NCBI RefSeq assembly: GCF_032598785.1
Contig: NZ_CP102984.1
Reading direction: 5' to 3' (one strand)
DNA from: Terrisporobacter petrolearius
GTDB taxonomy: Bacteria > Bacillota > Clostridia > Peptostreptococcales > Peptostreptococcaceae
DNA: 64,000 bases
The notes below the pieces were generated by a model that was not told the origin of the DNA, did not search any database, and worked only from the letters and a program-made list of their open reading frames with translations. The position numbers and the translations under genes were made by a program. This document shows positions 18,436 to 27,012 of the stretch, in pieces. Every line of letters begins with the position of its first letter. Position 1 is the first letter of the stretch.

Positions 18436-20535
18436 ATGAACTGGATAGAACTTAACAACCAAGTCATAATAAAAGACGAAGAAGGAAAATACCAATTAGA
18501 GAAAGACAGAGAAGCTTTAGAAAGTTATTTAAATGAATATGTAAATAAAAGGTTAAAAAAATTCAAAAATATAGAAGAAAGATTAAATTATTTAATAGAA
18601 AATAATTATTATAACAAAGAAGTAATAAATAAATATACAATGGACTTTATAGAAAAGATTTACAACCATATAAAAAATTGTGATTTTAAATTCCAATCTT
18701 ATATGAGTGCTAATAAATTTTATCAAAACTATGCTCTAAAAAGTGACGATAACAAAATCATATTAGAAACATACAATGATAAGGTTTTAATAGTATCATT
18801 AGCTCTAGGTGATGGAGATGAAGATTTAACTTTAAGTTTAGCAGATAAATTAATAAAACAAGAGTTTCAGCCAGCTACTCCCACATTTTTAAATGCAGGA
18901 AGATCAAGAGCAGGGGAGATGGTATCTTGTTTTTTGCTTTCAGTGGAAGATAGTACAGAGGGAATTTCTTATGCCATATCTTCTGCCAACCATTTATCTA
19001 AAATAGGCGGAGGAGTAGCTTTAAATTTAAGTAGACTAAGAGCATGCGGAGATCCTATAAAAGGAATTGAGGGAGCCGCAGGAGGGCCTGTGGGTGTTGC
19101 AAAAATGCTTGAGCAATCATTTAGTTACTTTAATCAAATGGGAGCTAGACAAGGAGCAGGAGCAGTTTATTTAAGTGTATTCCATCCAGACTTTGAATTA
19201 TTAATGGACACAAAGAAAATAAATGCAGATGAAAAAATAAGATTAACTACTTTATCTTTAGGTGCCATAATTCATAACAAATTTATGGAATTAGCAGAAA
19301 AAAATGAGAAAGTTTACGCCTTTTATCCATACAGTGTATACAAAAAGTATAAAATTCACTTAGATGAGATGAAAATGGATGAATGGTATGACAAGCTTGT
19401 AGAAGATAGGGATATACGAAAAAAAGAAATTAATCCTAGACAGATGCTTACTAAAATAGCACAGATGCAACAAGAAAGTGGCTATCCTTATGTTGTTTTT
19501 ATAGATACAGCAAACAAAGAACATACTTTAAAAGATTTAGGACTTATAAAAATGTCAAATTTATGTTGTGAAATATTCCAATATCAAACACCTTCAAACA
19601 TAAAAGGTTATGCAGAAGAAAACATATGGGGACAAGATATAAGTTGTAACTTAGGATCATTAAATATAGCGAATGTTATGGACAATAAAGATGTGGAAAA
19701 AACAGTGGAAACAGCTATAAAAGCCTTAACTTTTGTTTCAGATAAAACTAATATAAAACAAGTTCCAACGGTGAAAAATGGTAATGATAAATCACATTCC
19801 ATAGGCCTTGGAGTAATGAACTTACATGGATATTTAGTTAGAGAAAATATACTTTATACTTCGAAAGAAGCTCTGGACTTTTGTAATGTATTTTTTGCCA
19901 TGATAAGATTTTATGCCATAAAAGCATCTATGAATATAGCAATAAAAAGAAAAGAAACTTTTGTTGGATTTGAAAAATCAGAATATGTAAAAGGTAAAGA
20001 CAGTGAAGTTTTATCAAAATATTATAATGAAAATTATTTACCAAAGACTGATAAAATAAAAGAATTATTTAAAGGTATTTATATTCCGACTAGAAAAGAC
20101 TGGTCAAAGTTATTAGATGAAGTAAAAGAAAATGGTATATACAATGCTTATTTAACAGCCATAGCACCAACACAAAGCATTAGCTACGTGCAAAATGCCA
20201 CAAGTAGCATAATGCCAATAACAGAGCCAGTGGAAGTTAGAACTTATGGAGATTCAACAACAATTTATCCTATGCCATTTTTAACTAATGAAAATATGCT
20301 TTACTATCAATCAGCTTATAGAATTGATATGAGAAAGGTTATAGACATAGTAGCAGCAGCCCAAAGTCATGTGGACCAAGGAATATCTACAACATTATTT
20401 GTAACAGATGACAAAACAACTAGAGATATAGCAAGATATTATATTTATGCTTATAAAAAAGGTTTAAAAAGTTTATATTACACAAGAACAAAAATGACAA
20501 GAGATGATAATGAATGTCTAATGTGTTCTGTATAG
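18436..20535 (+). CDS. nrdE: Class Ib ribonucleotide reductase alpha subunit NrdE
   Basis: 699 residues from ATG 18436, behind AAGGAAGG; codons upstream are open but not conserved. It reduces ribonucleoside diphosphates for DNA synthesis. Seen: SCFLLSVEDS with one redox Cys, GGGVALNLS, the radical-site NLCCEIF, CNLGSLNIAN with the partner Cys, and the C-terminal CLMC pair that exchanges with glutaredoxin-like donors. There is no N-terminal ATP-cone, as expected for class Ib. nrdF follows after 12 bases. No nrdI or nrdH is adjacent. Confidence 0.93.
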   Translation: MNWIELNNQVIIKDEEGKYQLEKDREALESYLNEYVNKRLKKFKNIEERLNYLIENNYYNKEVINKYTMDFIEKIYNHIKNCDFKFQSYMSANKFYQNYALKSDDNKIILETYNDKVLIVSLALGDGDEDLTLSLADKLIKQEFQPATPTFLNAGRSRAGEMVSCFLLSVEDSTEGISYAISSANHLSKIGGGVALNLSRLRACGDPIKGIEGAAGGPVGVAKMLEQSFSYFNQMGARQGAGAVYLSVFHPDFELLMDTKKINADEKIRLTTLSLGAIIHNKFMELAEKNEKVYAFYPYSVYKKYKIHLDEMKMDEWYDKLVEDRDIRKKEINPRQMLTKIAQMQQESGYPYVVFIDTANKEHTLKDLGLIKMSNLCCEIFQYQTPSNIKGYAEENIWGQDISCNLGSLNIANVMDNKDVEKTVETAIKALTFVSDKTNIKQVPTVKNGNDKSHSIGLGVMNLHGYLVRENILYTSKEALDFCNVFFAMIRFYAIKASMNIAIKRKETFVGFEKSEYVKGKDSEVLSKYYNENYLPKTDKIKELFKGIYIPTRKDWSKLLDEVKENGIYNAYLTAIAPTQSISYVQNATSSIMPITEPVEVRTYGDSTTIYPMPFLTNENMLYYQSAYRIDMRKVIDIVAAAQSHVDQGISTTLFVTDDKTTRDIARYYIYAYKKGLKSLYYTRTKMTRDDNECLMCSV

Positions 20536-20547
20536 GGAGAGATAATT

Positions 20548-21519
20548 ATGACATTTACTTTAAATAAAATACACAAAGCAGTAAACTGGAACAAAGAAGA
20601 TGACAACTTTACACAAGCCTTTTGGGAACAAAATGTAAAGCAGTTTTGGCTTCCAGAAGAAATTTCTGTATCAAAAGATTTAAAAGTTTGGAATGAACTA
20701 AGTGAAAGAGAAAAAGACTTATATAAAAAAGTTTTAGCCGGTTTAACACTACTTGATACAAAACAAGGAAATAACGGAATACCTTCCATGATGAGTTTAA
20801 CGGATAACCTTCAAAGAAAGGCCGTACTTTCATTTATGGGAACTATGGAAGAAATACATGCGAAAAGTTATTCATCAATATTTACAACTCTACTATCAAA
20901 TAGAGAAATAGATGAATTATTTGAATGGATAGAAGAAGAAAAAACTCTACAAAGAAAAGCAGAGTTAATTTTAGAGCAATATGAAAATACAAATGATGAA
21001 AAAAGTTTATATTTATCCATGGTAACAAGTGTATTTTTAGAAAGTTTTCTATTTTATTCAGGATTTTTTTATCCCCTATTTTTGGCAGGCCAAGGAAAAA
21101 TGGTATCAAGTGGAGAGATAATATCACTTATTCTAAGAGATGAATCACTACATGGAAAGTATATAGGATTTCTCGCAAAAGAAAAATTTGAAAGCTTTAA
21201 TAAAGAAGAAAAAATGGAATTAAAAAATCAGATGTATGAAATTTTCAACAGCCTTATGGATAATGAAATAGAATATACGAAGCTTATTTACAAAGACAGC
21301 AACTTAGAAGAAGAGGTTATAAACTTCTTACAATATAATGCCAATAGAGCACTTGAAAATTTAGGATTTGAAGATTACTACCAAGTAAAACCTGTAAACC
21401 CAATAGTTTTAAATGGCTTAAGTACAGAAACTAAAACACATGATTTCTTCTCCACAAAAGGTAATGGATATCAAAAGGGAATATACGAAGAACTAAAAGA
21501 CGAAGACTTTATAATATAA
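20548..21519 (+). CDS. nrdF: Class Ib ribonucleotide reductase beta subunit NrdF
   Basis: 323-residue metal-radical subunit. Ligands and the radical Tyr are all present: the Asp of TLLDTKQGN, MEEIHAKSYS (Glu, His and the Tyr four residues after His), FLESFLFYSGF and ILRDESLHGKYI. The Tyr means a normal Tyr-radical, di-metal enzyme rather than a Tyr-less variant. The cofactor in class Ib is usually Mn2 and needs the flavodoxin NrdI for activation; that gene must lie elsewhere. It is co-transcribed with nrdE and ended by a terminator. Confidence 0.93.
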   Translation: MTFTLNKIHKAVNWNKEDDNFTQAFWEQNVKQFWLPEEISVSKDLKVWNELSEREKDLYKKVLAGLTLLDTKQGNNGIPSMMSLTDNLQRKAVLSFMGTMEEIHAKSYSSIFTTLLSNREIDELFEWIEEEKTLQRKAELILEQYENTNDEKSLYLSMVTSVFLESFLFYSGFFYPLFLAGQGKMVSSGEIISLILRDESLHGKYIGFLAKEKFESFNKEEKMELKNQMYEIFNSLMDNEIEYTKLIYKDSNLEEEVINFLQYNANRALENLGFEDYYQVKPVNPIVLNGLSTETKTHDFFSTKGNGYQKGIYEELKDEDFII

Positions 21520-21524
21520 GAAAA

Positions 21525-21558
21525 AAGTACCTTATAGAATTAATTTTATAGGGTACTT
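21525..21558 (+). terminator. Terminator after nrdEF
   Basis: AAGTACCTTATA and TATAGGGTACTT pair with one G-U; the T-run is weak (TTCATTCTT), so efficiency is uncertain. Confidence 0.6.
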
Positions 21559-21841
21559 CATTCTTAATTATTAATTAAGAATTATATATTTTTAATTCTT
21601 ATTAAGAATAAGTGGTAAATTATGCTATAATTCTATAGTGACAACTTAATGAATATTGTATTTATATGTATAAAAATAGAAATATAAATAAAGGGGAAAA
21701 TTATCTATCAAATAAAATGAAACAATATTAAAACAGGCCAAAGAATGATAATAAATAAACTTATCTTTCTATTGAAAATACACTAATCAGATTATTAACC
21801 TAAAAGGGGAACTTATTGAAATTAAAGGGGGTAATATTTGA

Positions 21842-22216
21842 ATGAAGATGCAAAATAAATATAAAATCATACTAATAATATTAATTTTTATTACTATGAA
21901 CTTATATTTAATATTTAAACCAGCATTCATTTTTTCTGACGAAAATATTTCAGACAAAATAAGTAGTAATTATTTAGATAAGCAAGGTTCCTTAAGTGAT
22001 TATCAGATAAATTCATCAAAAATACTTAATACTAATAAAGGAACTTTTGTAGAAACACGTTATAATGTTAAGCCAAAAGCACTGGCATACAGTGAGTGGA
22101 ATGCAGGTAACGGGGTAGAAGGTTATAATGGGTGGTTAGTTAATAAGTCCACGTGTATTCGTTACCACAAAATAGGATTTATGTATATAACTATTGAAAG
22201 TTTTACAGAGTCGTGA
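21842..22216 (+). CDS. Small exported or membrane-anchored protein of unknown function
   Basis: 124 residues that I do not recognise. An N-terminal hydrophobic segment (about residues 8-28, IILIILIFITMNLYLIF) looks like an uncleaved anchor or signal. The rest is hydrophilic, with an aromatic/Gly-rich stretch (SEWNAGNGVEGYNGW) and a single Cys late in the chain. AAAGGGGG lies about eight bases before ATG 21842. It stands alone between terminators, with about 280 upstream bases that hold only AT-rich inverted repeats. Confidence 0.6.
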   Translation: MKMQNKYKIILIILIFITMNLYLIFKPAFIFSDENISDKISSNYLDKQGSLSDYQINSSKILNTNKGTFVETRYNVKPKALAYSEWNAGNGVEGYNGWLVNKSTCIRYHKIGFMYITIESFTES

Positions 22217-22286
22217 TTATTTATTAATTTATTTTAATTTCAATAAACAAATTAATAAGATTTGCAATTTACATATATTAAAAATA

Positions 22287-22333
22287 AAAAAGCAATTACT
22301 TTAGAAAATTATATTTAAAGTAATTGCTTTTTT
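22287..22333 (+). terminator. Terminator after the small exported protein
   Basis: AAAAAGCAATTACTTTA and its complement lead into TTTTTT. Confidence 0.9.
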
Positions 22334-22394
22334 ATGTAATTATCACATATTACCATTGAAAAAATAATGAAATAATTCTATAATAATAGATAAT

Positions 22395-22406
22395 GAACGT
22401 ATGTTC
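22395..22406. promoter_or_regulatory. Probable LexA (SOS) box
   Basis: GAACGTATGTTC is an exact GAAC-N4-GTTC palindrome, the core of the Firmicutes LexA/DinR operator. It lies 74 bases before a DNA-repair-type radical SAM gene, in the promoter position. Confidence 0.7.
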
Positions 22407-22479
22407 TTAGAAAATGGAATATATATTTGATAAAAGTTATTTATTAATCTAGGGTTCATATTTTTAAGGAGGTGAGGTT

Positions 22480-23802
22480 TTGGATTTACAAAGAAAGCTT
22501 GAAATATTATCGTCAGCAGCAAAATACGATGTGTCTTGTTCGTCAAGTGGAAGTAACAGAAAAAATAAAAAAGGTGGTATAGGAAATGCTTGTGTAAGTG
22601 GTATTTGTCATTCATTTACACCAGATGGAAGATGCGTATCTCTTCTCAAAATTTTAATGAGTAATGTGTGCATTTACGACTGCAGTTACTGTGTAAGTAG
22701 AACTTCCAACGATTTTCCAAGAGCCACATTTACACCAGACGAAATATGTGATATAACTATAAATTTTTATAAAAGAAATTATATTGAAGGCCTATTTCTA
22801 AGCTCGGCCATAGTGAAAAGTGCCAACTTCACCATGGAGAAATTGTACGAAACAGTTTATAAACTTAGAATTGAGCATAACTTCAATGGATACATACATT
22901 TAAAGGCCATACCTGGAGCAGACCAAAATCTAATAGATAAAGCAGGACTTCTAGTTGATAGAATGAGTGTAAATATAGAACTTCCATCATCAGAAAGTCT
23001 AAAAATATTAGCACCAGATAAAGATAAAAATAAAATCTTATCGCCAATGAAAAATATTAGTAATAAAATTATTCAAAATAAAAATGAAATAAAAAGATTT
23101 AAAAATGCTCCAAGCTTTGTGCCTGGAGGCCAAAGTACACAATTAATAGTGGGGGCATCGCCAGAAAGTGACTTGAAAATACTAACTCTAAGTGAAAGTT
23201 TATACGAAAAGATGAACTTAAAAAGAGTTTATTACTCCGCTTTTGTGCCAGTAACAAATGATAAAAGACTACCAGAAATTAAAAATCCACCAACACTAAG
23301 AGAGCATAGGCTTTATCAAGCAGACTGGCTTCTTAGATTTTATGGATTTAACGCAAAGGAATTATTAAGTGAAGAAAACCCCAATTTTGATATAAACTTT
23401 GATCCTAAAACTAATTGGGCTTTGAAAAATATTCATACATTTCCACTAGAAATAAATAAAGTACCTAGAGAAATGCTGCTTAGAATTCCAGGTATAGGTG
23501 AAAAATCTGTTCAAAGAATAATGGCTATACGTAAAGTTTCAAATATTACCTTTGAAGATTTAAAAAAAATAGGTGTGGTTCTAAAAAGAGCACAGTATTT
23601 CATAACTTGTAATGGAAAATACTATGGAGATGTATCCTTTGATGAACCACTTATAAGAGATAAATTAGCTCCTAAAGAAGACTTAAATATATTAGAAAGC
23701 AAAGGAGAGCAACTAAATTTCTTTAATATGCCTGGATTTTATTATTCGCCGGCCATATTAAAAGTAGATGATATTTTTTCTTCGGTAATAGGAGAATTAT
23801 AG
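22480..23802 (+). CDS. Putative DNA modification/repair radical SAM protein
   Basis: 440-residue enzyme of the family I remember as TIGR03916. The iron-sulfur motif CIYDCSYC (C-x3-C-x2-C) lies at about residues 64-71, and a helix-hairpin-helix-like PGIGEKSVQRIM at about 339-350 suggests DNA binding. An extra Cys-rich start (SCSSSGSNRKNKKGG...CVSGICHSF) is normal for the family. Start TTG 22480 follows AAGGAGGTGAGG, a very strong site. The partner gene begins nine bases downstream. A LexA-type box upstream supports a DNA-damage role. The reaction is unknown. Confidence 0.88.
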   Translation: MDLQRKLEILSSAAKYDVSCSSSGSNRKNKKGGIGNACVSGICHSFTPDGRCVSLLKILMSNVCIYDCSYCVSRTSNDFPRATFTPDEICDITINFYKRNYIEGLFLSSAIVKSANFTMEKLYETVYKLRIEHNFNGYIHLKAIPGADQNLIDKAGLLVDRMSVNIELPSSESLKILAPDKDKNKILSPMKNISNKIIQNKNEIKRFKNAPSFVPGGQSTQLIVGASPESDLKILTLSESLYEKMNLKRVYYSAFVPVTNDKRLPEIKNPPTLREHRLYQADWLLRFYGFNAKELLSEENPNFDINFDPKTNWALKNIHTFPLEINKVPREMLLRIPGIGEKSVQRIMAIRKVSNITFEDLKKIGVVLKRAQYFITCNGKYYGDVSFDEPLIRDKLAPKEDLNILESKGEQLNFFNMPGFYYSPAILKVDDIFSSVIGEL

Positions 23803-23811
23803 GAGGAATTT

Positions 23812-24558
23812 ATGAGAGTATTTTTACATGAACCAACTTTTGAAGGCTTGCTATCTGCCGTTTATGATGCTTATTACTCAAGCAGAAAGCCAGAGGCTAT
23901 TTACAGTAAAATAGTATATGAAGAAAATTTAATCGACGAAGTTATTACAATAAAAAGTAATTCTATTAAATTTGAAAAAGTTTATAATGCCATAATAAAT
24001 AAAATATCAAAAGATTTACTAAATAAAATATATTATGTATTTTTATCTGAAACAAAGGAAAGTTCCAATTTGATTTATAATTACTTGAAAATTGGATTTA
24101 AATTTGGAAAAGATGTGGAATTACATATAAATAATGATATAGTTTTAAATATGGACAAAATAAGTAACAAGGTATCATATGAACGTCATAGACTTACAGG
24201 TTTTGTTAGATTTAAAGAAATAAATAATATTTTATATGCTTCCATAAACCCAGATTACAACATACTTCCCATACTTGGAAGTCATTTTAAAAAAAGACTT
24301 TCAAATGAAAACTTTATAATTCATGACGTAAAAAGAGATACTGCTCTTATTTATGATAAAGAAGATTATTATTTAACTAATTTATCAAAAGATCAAAAGA
24401 ATATTTTAATAAATAGTGATGACAAAGGTGAGTATGAAAACTTGTGGAAGCAATATTTTAAATCAGTGAATATAGAAGAACGTAAAAATCCTAAACTTCA
24501 AAAGAGAATGATGCCAACTAGATATTGGAATAATATTGTTGAAGTTAATAATAAGTAA
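23812..24558 (+). CDS. TIGR03915-type DNA metabolism protein, radical SAM partner
   Basis: 248 residues, beginning MRVFLHEPTFEGLLSAVYDA, the hallmark of the family always found beside the radical SAM protein above and, in some bacteria, fused to uracil-DNA glycosylase. The end carries RMMPTRYWNNIVEV, resembling the conserved 'MP-RYW--M-E' terminus. No catalytic residues are known to me. AGGAGG lies six bases before the ATG. It is co-transcribed with the radical SAM gene. Confidence 0.85.
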   Translation: MRVFLHEPTFEGLLSAVYDAYYSSRKPEAIYSKIVYEENLIDEVITIKSNSIKFEKVYNAIINKISKDLLNKIYYVFLSETKESSNLIYNYLKIGFKFGKDVELHINNDIVLNMDKISNKVSYERHRLTGFVRFKEINNILYASINPDYNILPILGSHFKKRLSNENFIIHDVKRDTALIYDKEDYYLTNLSKDQKNILINSDDKGEYENLWKQYFKSVNIEERKNPKLQKRMMPTRYWNNIVEVNNK

Positions 24559-24669
24559 TTAATAGATTTTCTGACAAGTATATAAAATTAAAAATAGTGC
24601 AAAAATAAACATGTATGATTAGATTTATCATATTTTACTAATTATTTATACAGCTGGGAGTGAATCATA

Positions 24670-25872
24670 ATGACAAAGGTAACCTTACAAGATATACAAA
24701 AAGCACAAGAAACAATAAAAGATATAGTAAAAAAGACAGATATACTTGAAAGTACTAAACTTAGTACAATGACTGGAGCAAATATTTATTATAAATGCGA
24801 AAATCTTCAAAAAACTGGATCTTTTAAAGTGAGAGGGGCTTCTAATAAAATAGCAAATCTTACAGAAGAGGAAAAATCTAAAGGTGTTATAGCATCAAGT
24901 GCAGGAAATCATGCCCAAGGTGTTGCGCTAAGTGCAAAAATGAACGACATAGAAGCAACTATAGTAATGCCTTCAACGGCACCCCTTGCTAAGGTAACAG
25001 CAACAAAATCTTATGGAGCAAATGTGGTATTAGAAGGAATCGTTTATGATGATGCCTATGCAAAAGCAGTAGAGTTACAAAAAGAAAGTGGTGCAACATT
25101 TCTTCATCCATTTAACGACGAATATGTTATAGCAGGACAAGGAACAATAGCCTTAGAAATTTTTGAACAAATGAACAATAAAGTGGACACTATACTTTGC
25201 CCAATAGGCGGAGGAGGAATAATCTCTGGGGTGGCAGTGGCAGCAAAAGCCCTAAACCCTAATGTTAAAATAATTGGTGTACAAACAGCAAATATTCCAT
25301 CTATGTACGAATCAATAAAAGAAGGTAAGGTAACAACAGCATTTAAAGCAACTTCTGTGGCAGATGGTATATCAGTTAAGACTGTAGGAGATAAAACCTT
25401 TGATATAGCAAAAGAATTAGTAGATGAAGTGGTTCTTGTGGAAGAAGGGGAAATAGCAGAAGGCCTTTTATTCTTAATGGAAAACCAAAAAGTTGTGGCA
25501 GAAGGATCAGGAGCGGTTACAACAGCAGCAATACTAAGTGGAAAATACAAACCAAAAGCAGATGAGAATGTTATTTGTATAATTTCAGGTGGTAATATAG
25601 ACGTTAATACTTTAAATAGGATAATAGCAATAGGTCTAAATAAAAGTGGTAGACGTTTTTCATTTAACACAGATATACAAGACAAACCAGGAGGACTTTC
25701 TGAACTTACTGGAATACTAAGTGGATTAGATGCAAATATAATAACAGCAAATCTATCTTCAATAAATGAAATTGGTAGATTAAATGCTCATATGATTTTA
25801 GAAACATTTGACCTTGAGCATATAGAAAAAATTAAAAAAGCAATAAGTGATGGCGGTTTTGAAATTAAATAA
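24670..25872 (+). CDS. ilvA: Threonine ammonia-lyase
   Basis: 400-residue PLP enzyme converting threonine to 2-oxobutanoate, for isoleucine synthesis or threonine fermentation. The PLP Lys is in SFKVRGASN, the phosphate loop is PIGGGGIISG, and residues about 330-400 form a single ACT-like domain (PGGLSELTGILSGLDANI). Single-ACT forms of about 400 residues occur in both biosynthetic and catabolic (TdcB-like) roles, so the symbol is provisional. No T-box or other leader is visible in the 110 bases upstream. Confidence 0.9.
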   Translation: MTKVTLQDIQKAQETIKDIVKKTDILESTKLSTMTGANIYYKCENLQKTGSFKVRGASNKIANLTEEEKSKGVIASSAGNHAQGVALSAKMNDIEATIVMPSTAPLAKVTATKSYGANVVLEGIVYDDAYAKAVELQKESGATFLHPFNDEYVIAGQGTIALEIFEQMNNKVDTILCPIGGGGIISGVAVAAKALNPNVKIIGVQTANIPSMYESIKEGKVTTAFKATSVADGISVKTVGDKTFDIAKELVDEVVLVEEGEIAEGLLFLMENQKVVAEGSGAVTTAAILSGKYKPKADENVICIISGGNIDVNTLNRIIAIGLNKSGRRFSFNTDIQDKPGGLSELTGILSGLDANIITANLSSINEIGRLNAHMILETFDLEHIEKIKKAISDGGFEIK

Positions 25873-25902
25873 TAAATAAATCGTATAAAATATAAATAAA
25901 TT

Positions 25903-25935
25903 AAAGCGACTAAATAATAATATTTAGTCGCTTTA
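25903..25935 (+). terminator. Terminator after threonine ammonia-lyase
   Basis: AAAGCGACTAAAT and ATTTAGTCGCTTTA form a 13-bp stem; the T-tail is short. Confidence 0.8.
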
Positions 25936-25940
25936 TAGAT

Positions 25941-26230
25941 TTAATCTTCAAACCAAGACTTTTTATAAAGAAGTATTATTATTGTAACTTCTCCTGAAGT
26001 GAAGTACTGAAAAAACAAAGATGTAACAATAATTGCTAGTACCTTGTTATACTTAGCGCCTATACTAGTTAGCTCCATCCTATTGAGAATATTTCTTCAG
26101 TTCCATTTTGAGCAGTCCAAGAAAAGATCACAAGAACAACTAGTCCTATAGCTGGGACACCTCGTAAAAGAGATGTATCAGGATTTTCAGCAATGTTTCC
26201 TGTAATAAAAAAAATTACAGGAAACATTGT
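25941..26230 (-). pseudogene. Remnant of a membrane-protein gene
   Basis: Reading the minus strand from about 26220, one frame gives NIAENPDTSLLRGVPAIG and LVVLVIFSWTAQNGTEE before a stop near 26066. An overlapping second frame then gives MELTSIGAKYNKVLAIIVTS and a hydrophobic segment ending YKKSWFED at 25941. The pieces read as two membrane-spanning segments of one protein joined by a frameshift, with everything upstream missing. I cannot name the family. The 5' edge of the remnant coincides with a 16-bp inverted repeat. The other 200 bases up to 26441 show nothing beyond AT-rich DNA. Confidence 0.45.
26191..26229. repeat. 16-bp perfect inverted repeat with A7 loop
   Basis: CAATGTTTCCTGTAAT (26191-26206), seven A, then ATTACAGGAAACATTG (26214-26229). 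It is too symmetric to be chance and sits at the broken 5' edge of a pseudogene. No T-run follows, so it is not a good terminator. Confidence 0.8.
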
Positions 26231-26441
26231 AGTATTAAATATAATCAAATATTACAATATATTAATAATGTATTTGAATAGTTTTCACAAAAAATAAATA
26301 TTATAATAGCAGCCCAATAGTTTTTATAAAAATCATAAAAAGATAAGATGATATATAGTCAAATACCGTTGTTTATGGTATATTATAATTCGTTGTTTAA
26401 ATTGAGTTGAAATATTTGTAATTGTTAAGAAAGGGAATACC

Positions 26442-26981
26442 ATGGAAATACTTAGATTTAAAAAAGACGAATTTAATATGAAAAACTTCATACATTACTA
26501 TAATGAAAATATAGAGGAATTACTTTTTAATTATCCTCATTATATATCAAGGGTTTGCTTAGTAGATAGAGATTATATGGACGTAATTATATTTGATGAG
26601 GATTACGAAAATATAAATGAGGAAAAAGATTATGAAGAGTTATTATATAATGGAGAGTATGCACTTCATTTTGTTGTTGGAAAAACCTATGAAGGAGCAG
26701 AAAAAATAGAACTTATTAATGGTAAAAAATACGTATTAAATCACTATATGGGTGATATTTATGAAGATGATAACACTGTAAAGGATATAGGAGACTTAAG
26801 TTTGAATGTGGATAATTTGGTTGGCTTATTAATTGATTTAGAGGAAAAAGAAATAGTGGTTCATCCAGTAGATTTTGAACATGGAGGAGAAATTTCTCAA
26901 CCTAGGATAAGAAATGTTGATTATTGTGGAGACCTGGAAGAAAAATTAGTGAAAATTTTAGATGAATTCTTAATTCAATAA
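26442..26981 (+). CDS. Acidic protein of unknown function
   Basis: 179 residues, not recognised. It is strongly acidic (DEDYENINEEKDYEE), has no signal peptide or membrane segment, and looks like a compact cytoplasmic alpha/beta protein with a C-terminal helix (LEEKLVKILDEFLIQ). AAAGGGAAT precedes ATG 26442. It is monocistronic: a promoter region of about 200 bases lies before it, and a bidirectional terminator shared with the convergent acyltransferase lies after it. Confidence 0.65.
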   Translation: MEILRFKKDEFNMKNFIHYYNENIEELLFNYPHYISRVCLVDRDYMDVIIFDEDYENINEEKDYEELLYNGEYALHFVVGKTYEGAEKIELINGKKYVLNHYMGDIYEDDNTVKDIGDLSLNVDNLVGLLIDLEEKEIVVHPVDFEHGGEISQPRIRNVDYCGDLEEKLVKILDEFLIQ

Positions 26982-26984
26982 TTT

Positions 26985-27010
26985 AAAGGACAGCTATATA
27001 GCTGTCCTTT
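26985..27010. terminator. Bidirectional terminator
   Basis: AAAGGACAGCTAT directly adjoins its complement ATAGCTGTCCTTT, a perfect 26-base palindrome between two convergent genes. Confidence 0.8.
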
Positions 27011-27012
27011 GC

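Noticed and set aside
24559..24669. T-box or leader before threonine ammonia-lyase
   Set aside because: No T-box sequence, specifier stem or terminator is present.
25104..25685. 193-residue minus-strand ORF inside threonine ammonia-lyase
   Set aside because: Antisense shadow of a conserved enzyme; Ser/Ile/Pro-rich composition typical of reverse frames in AT-rich genes.
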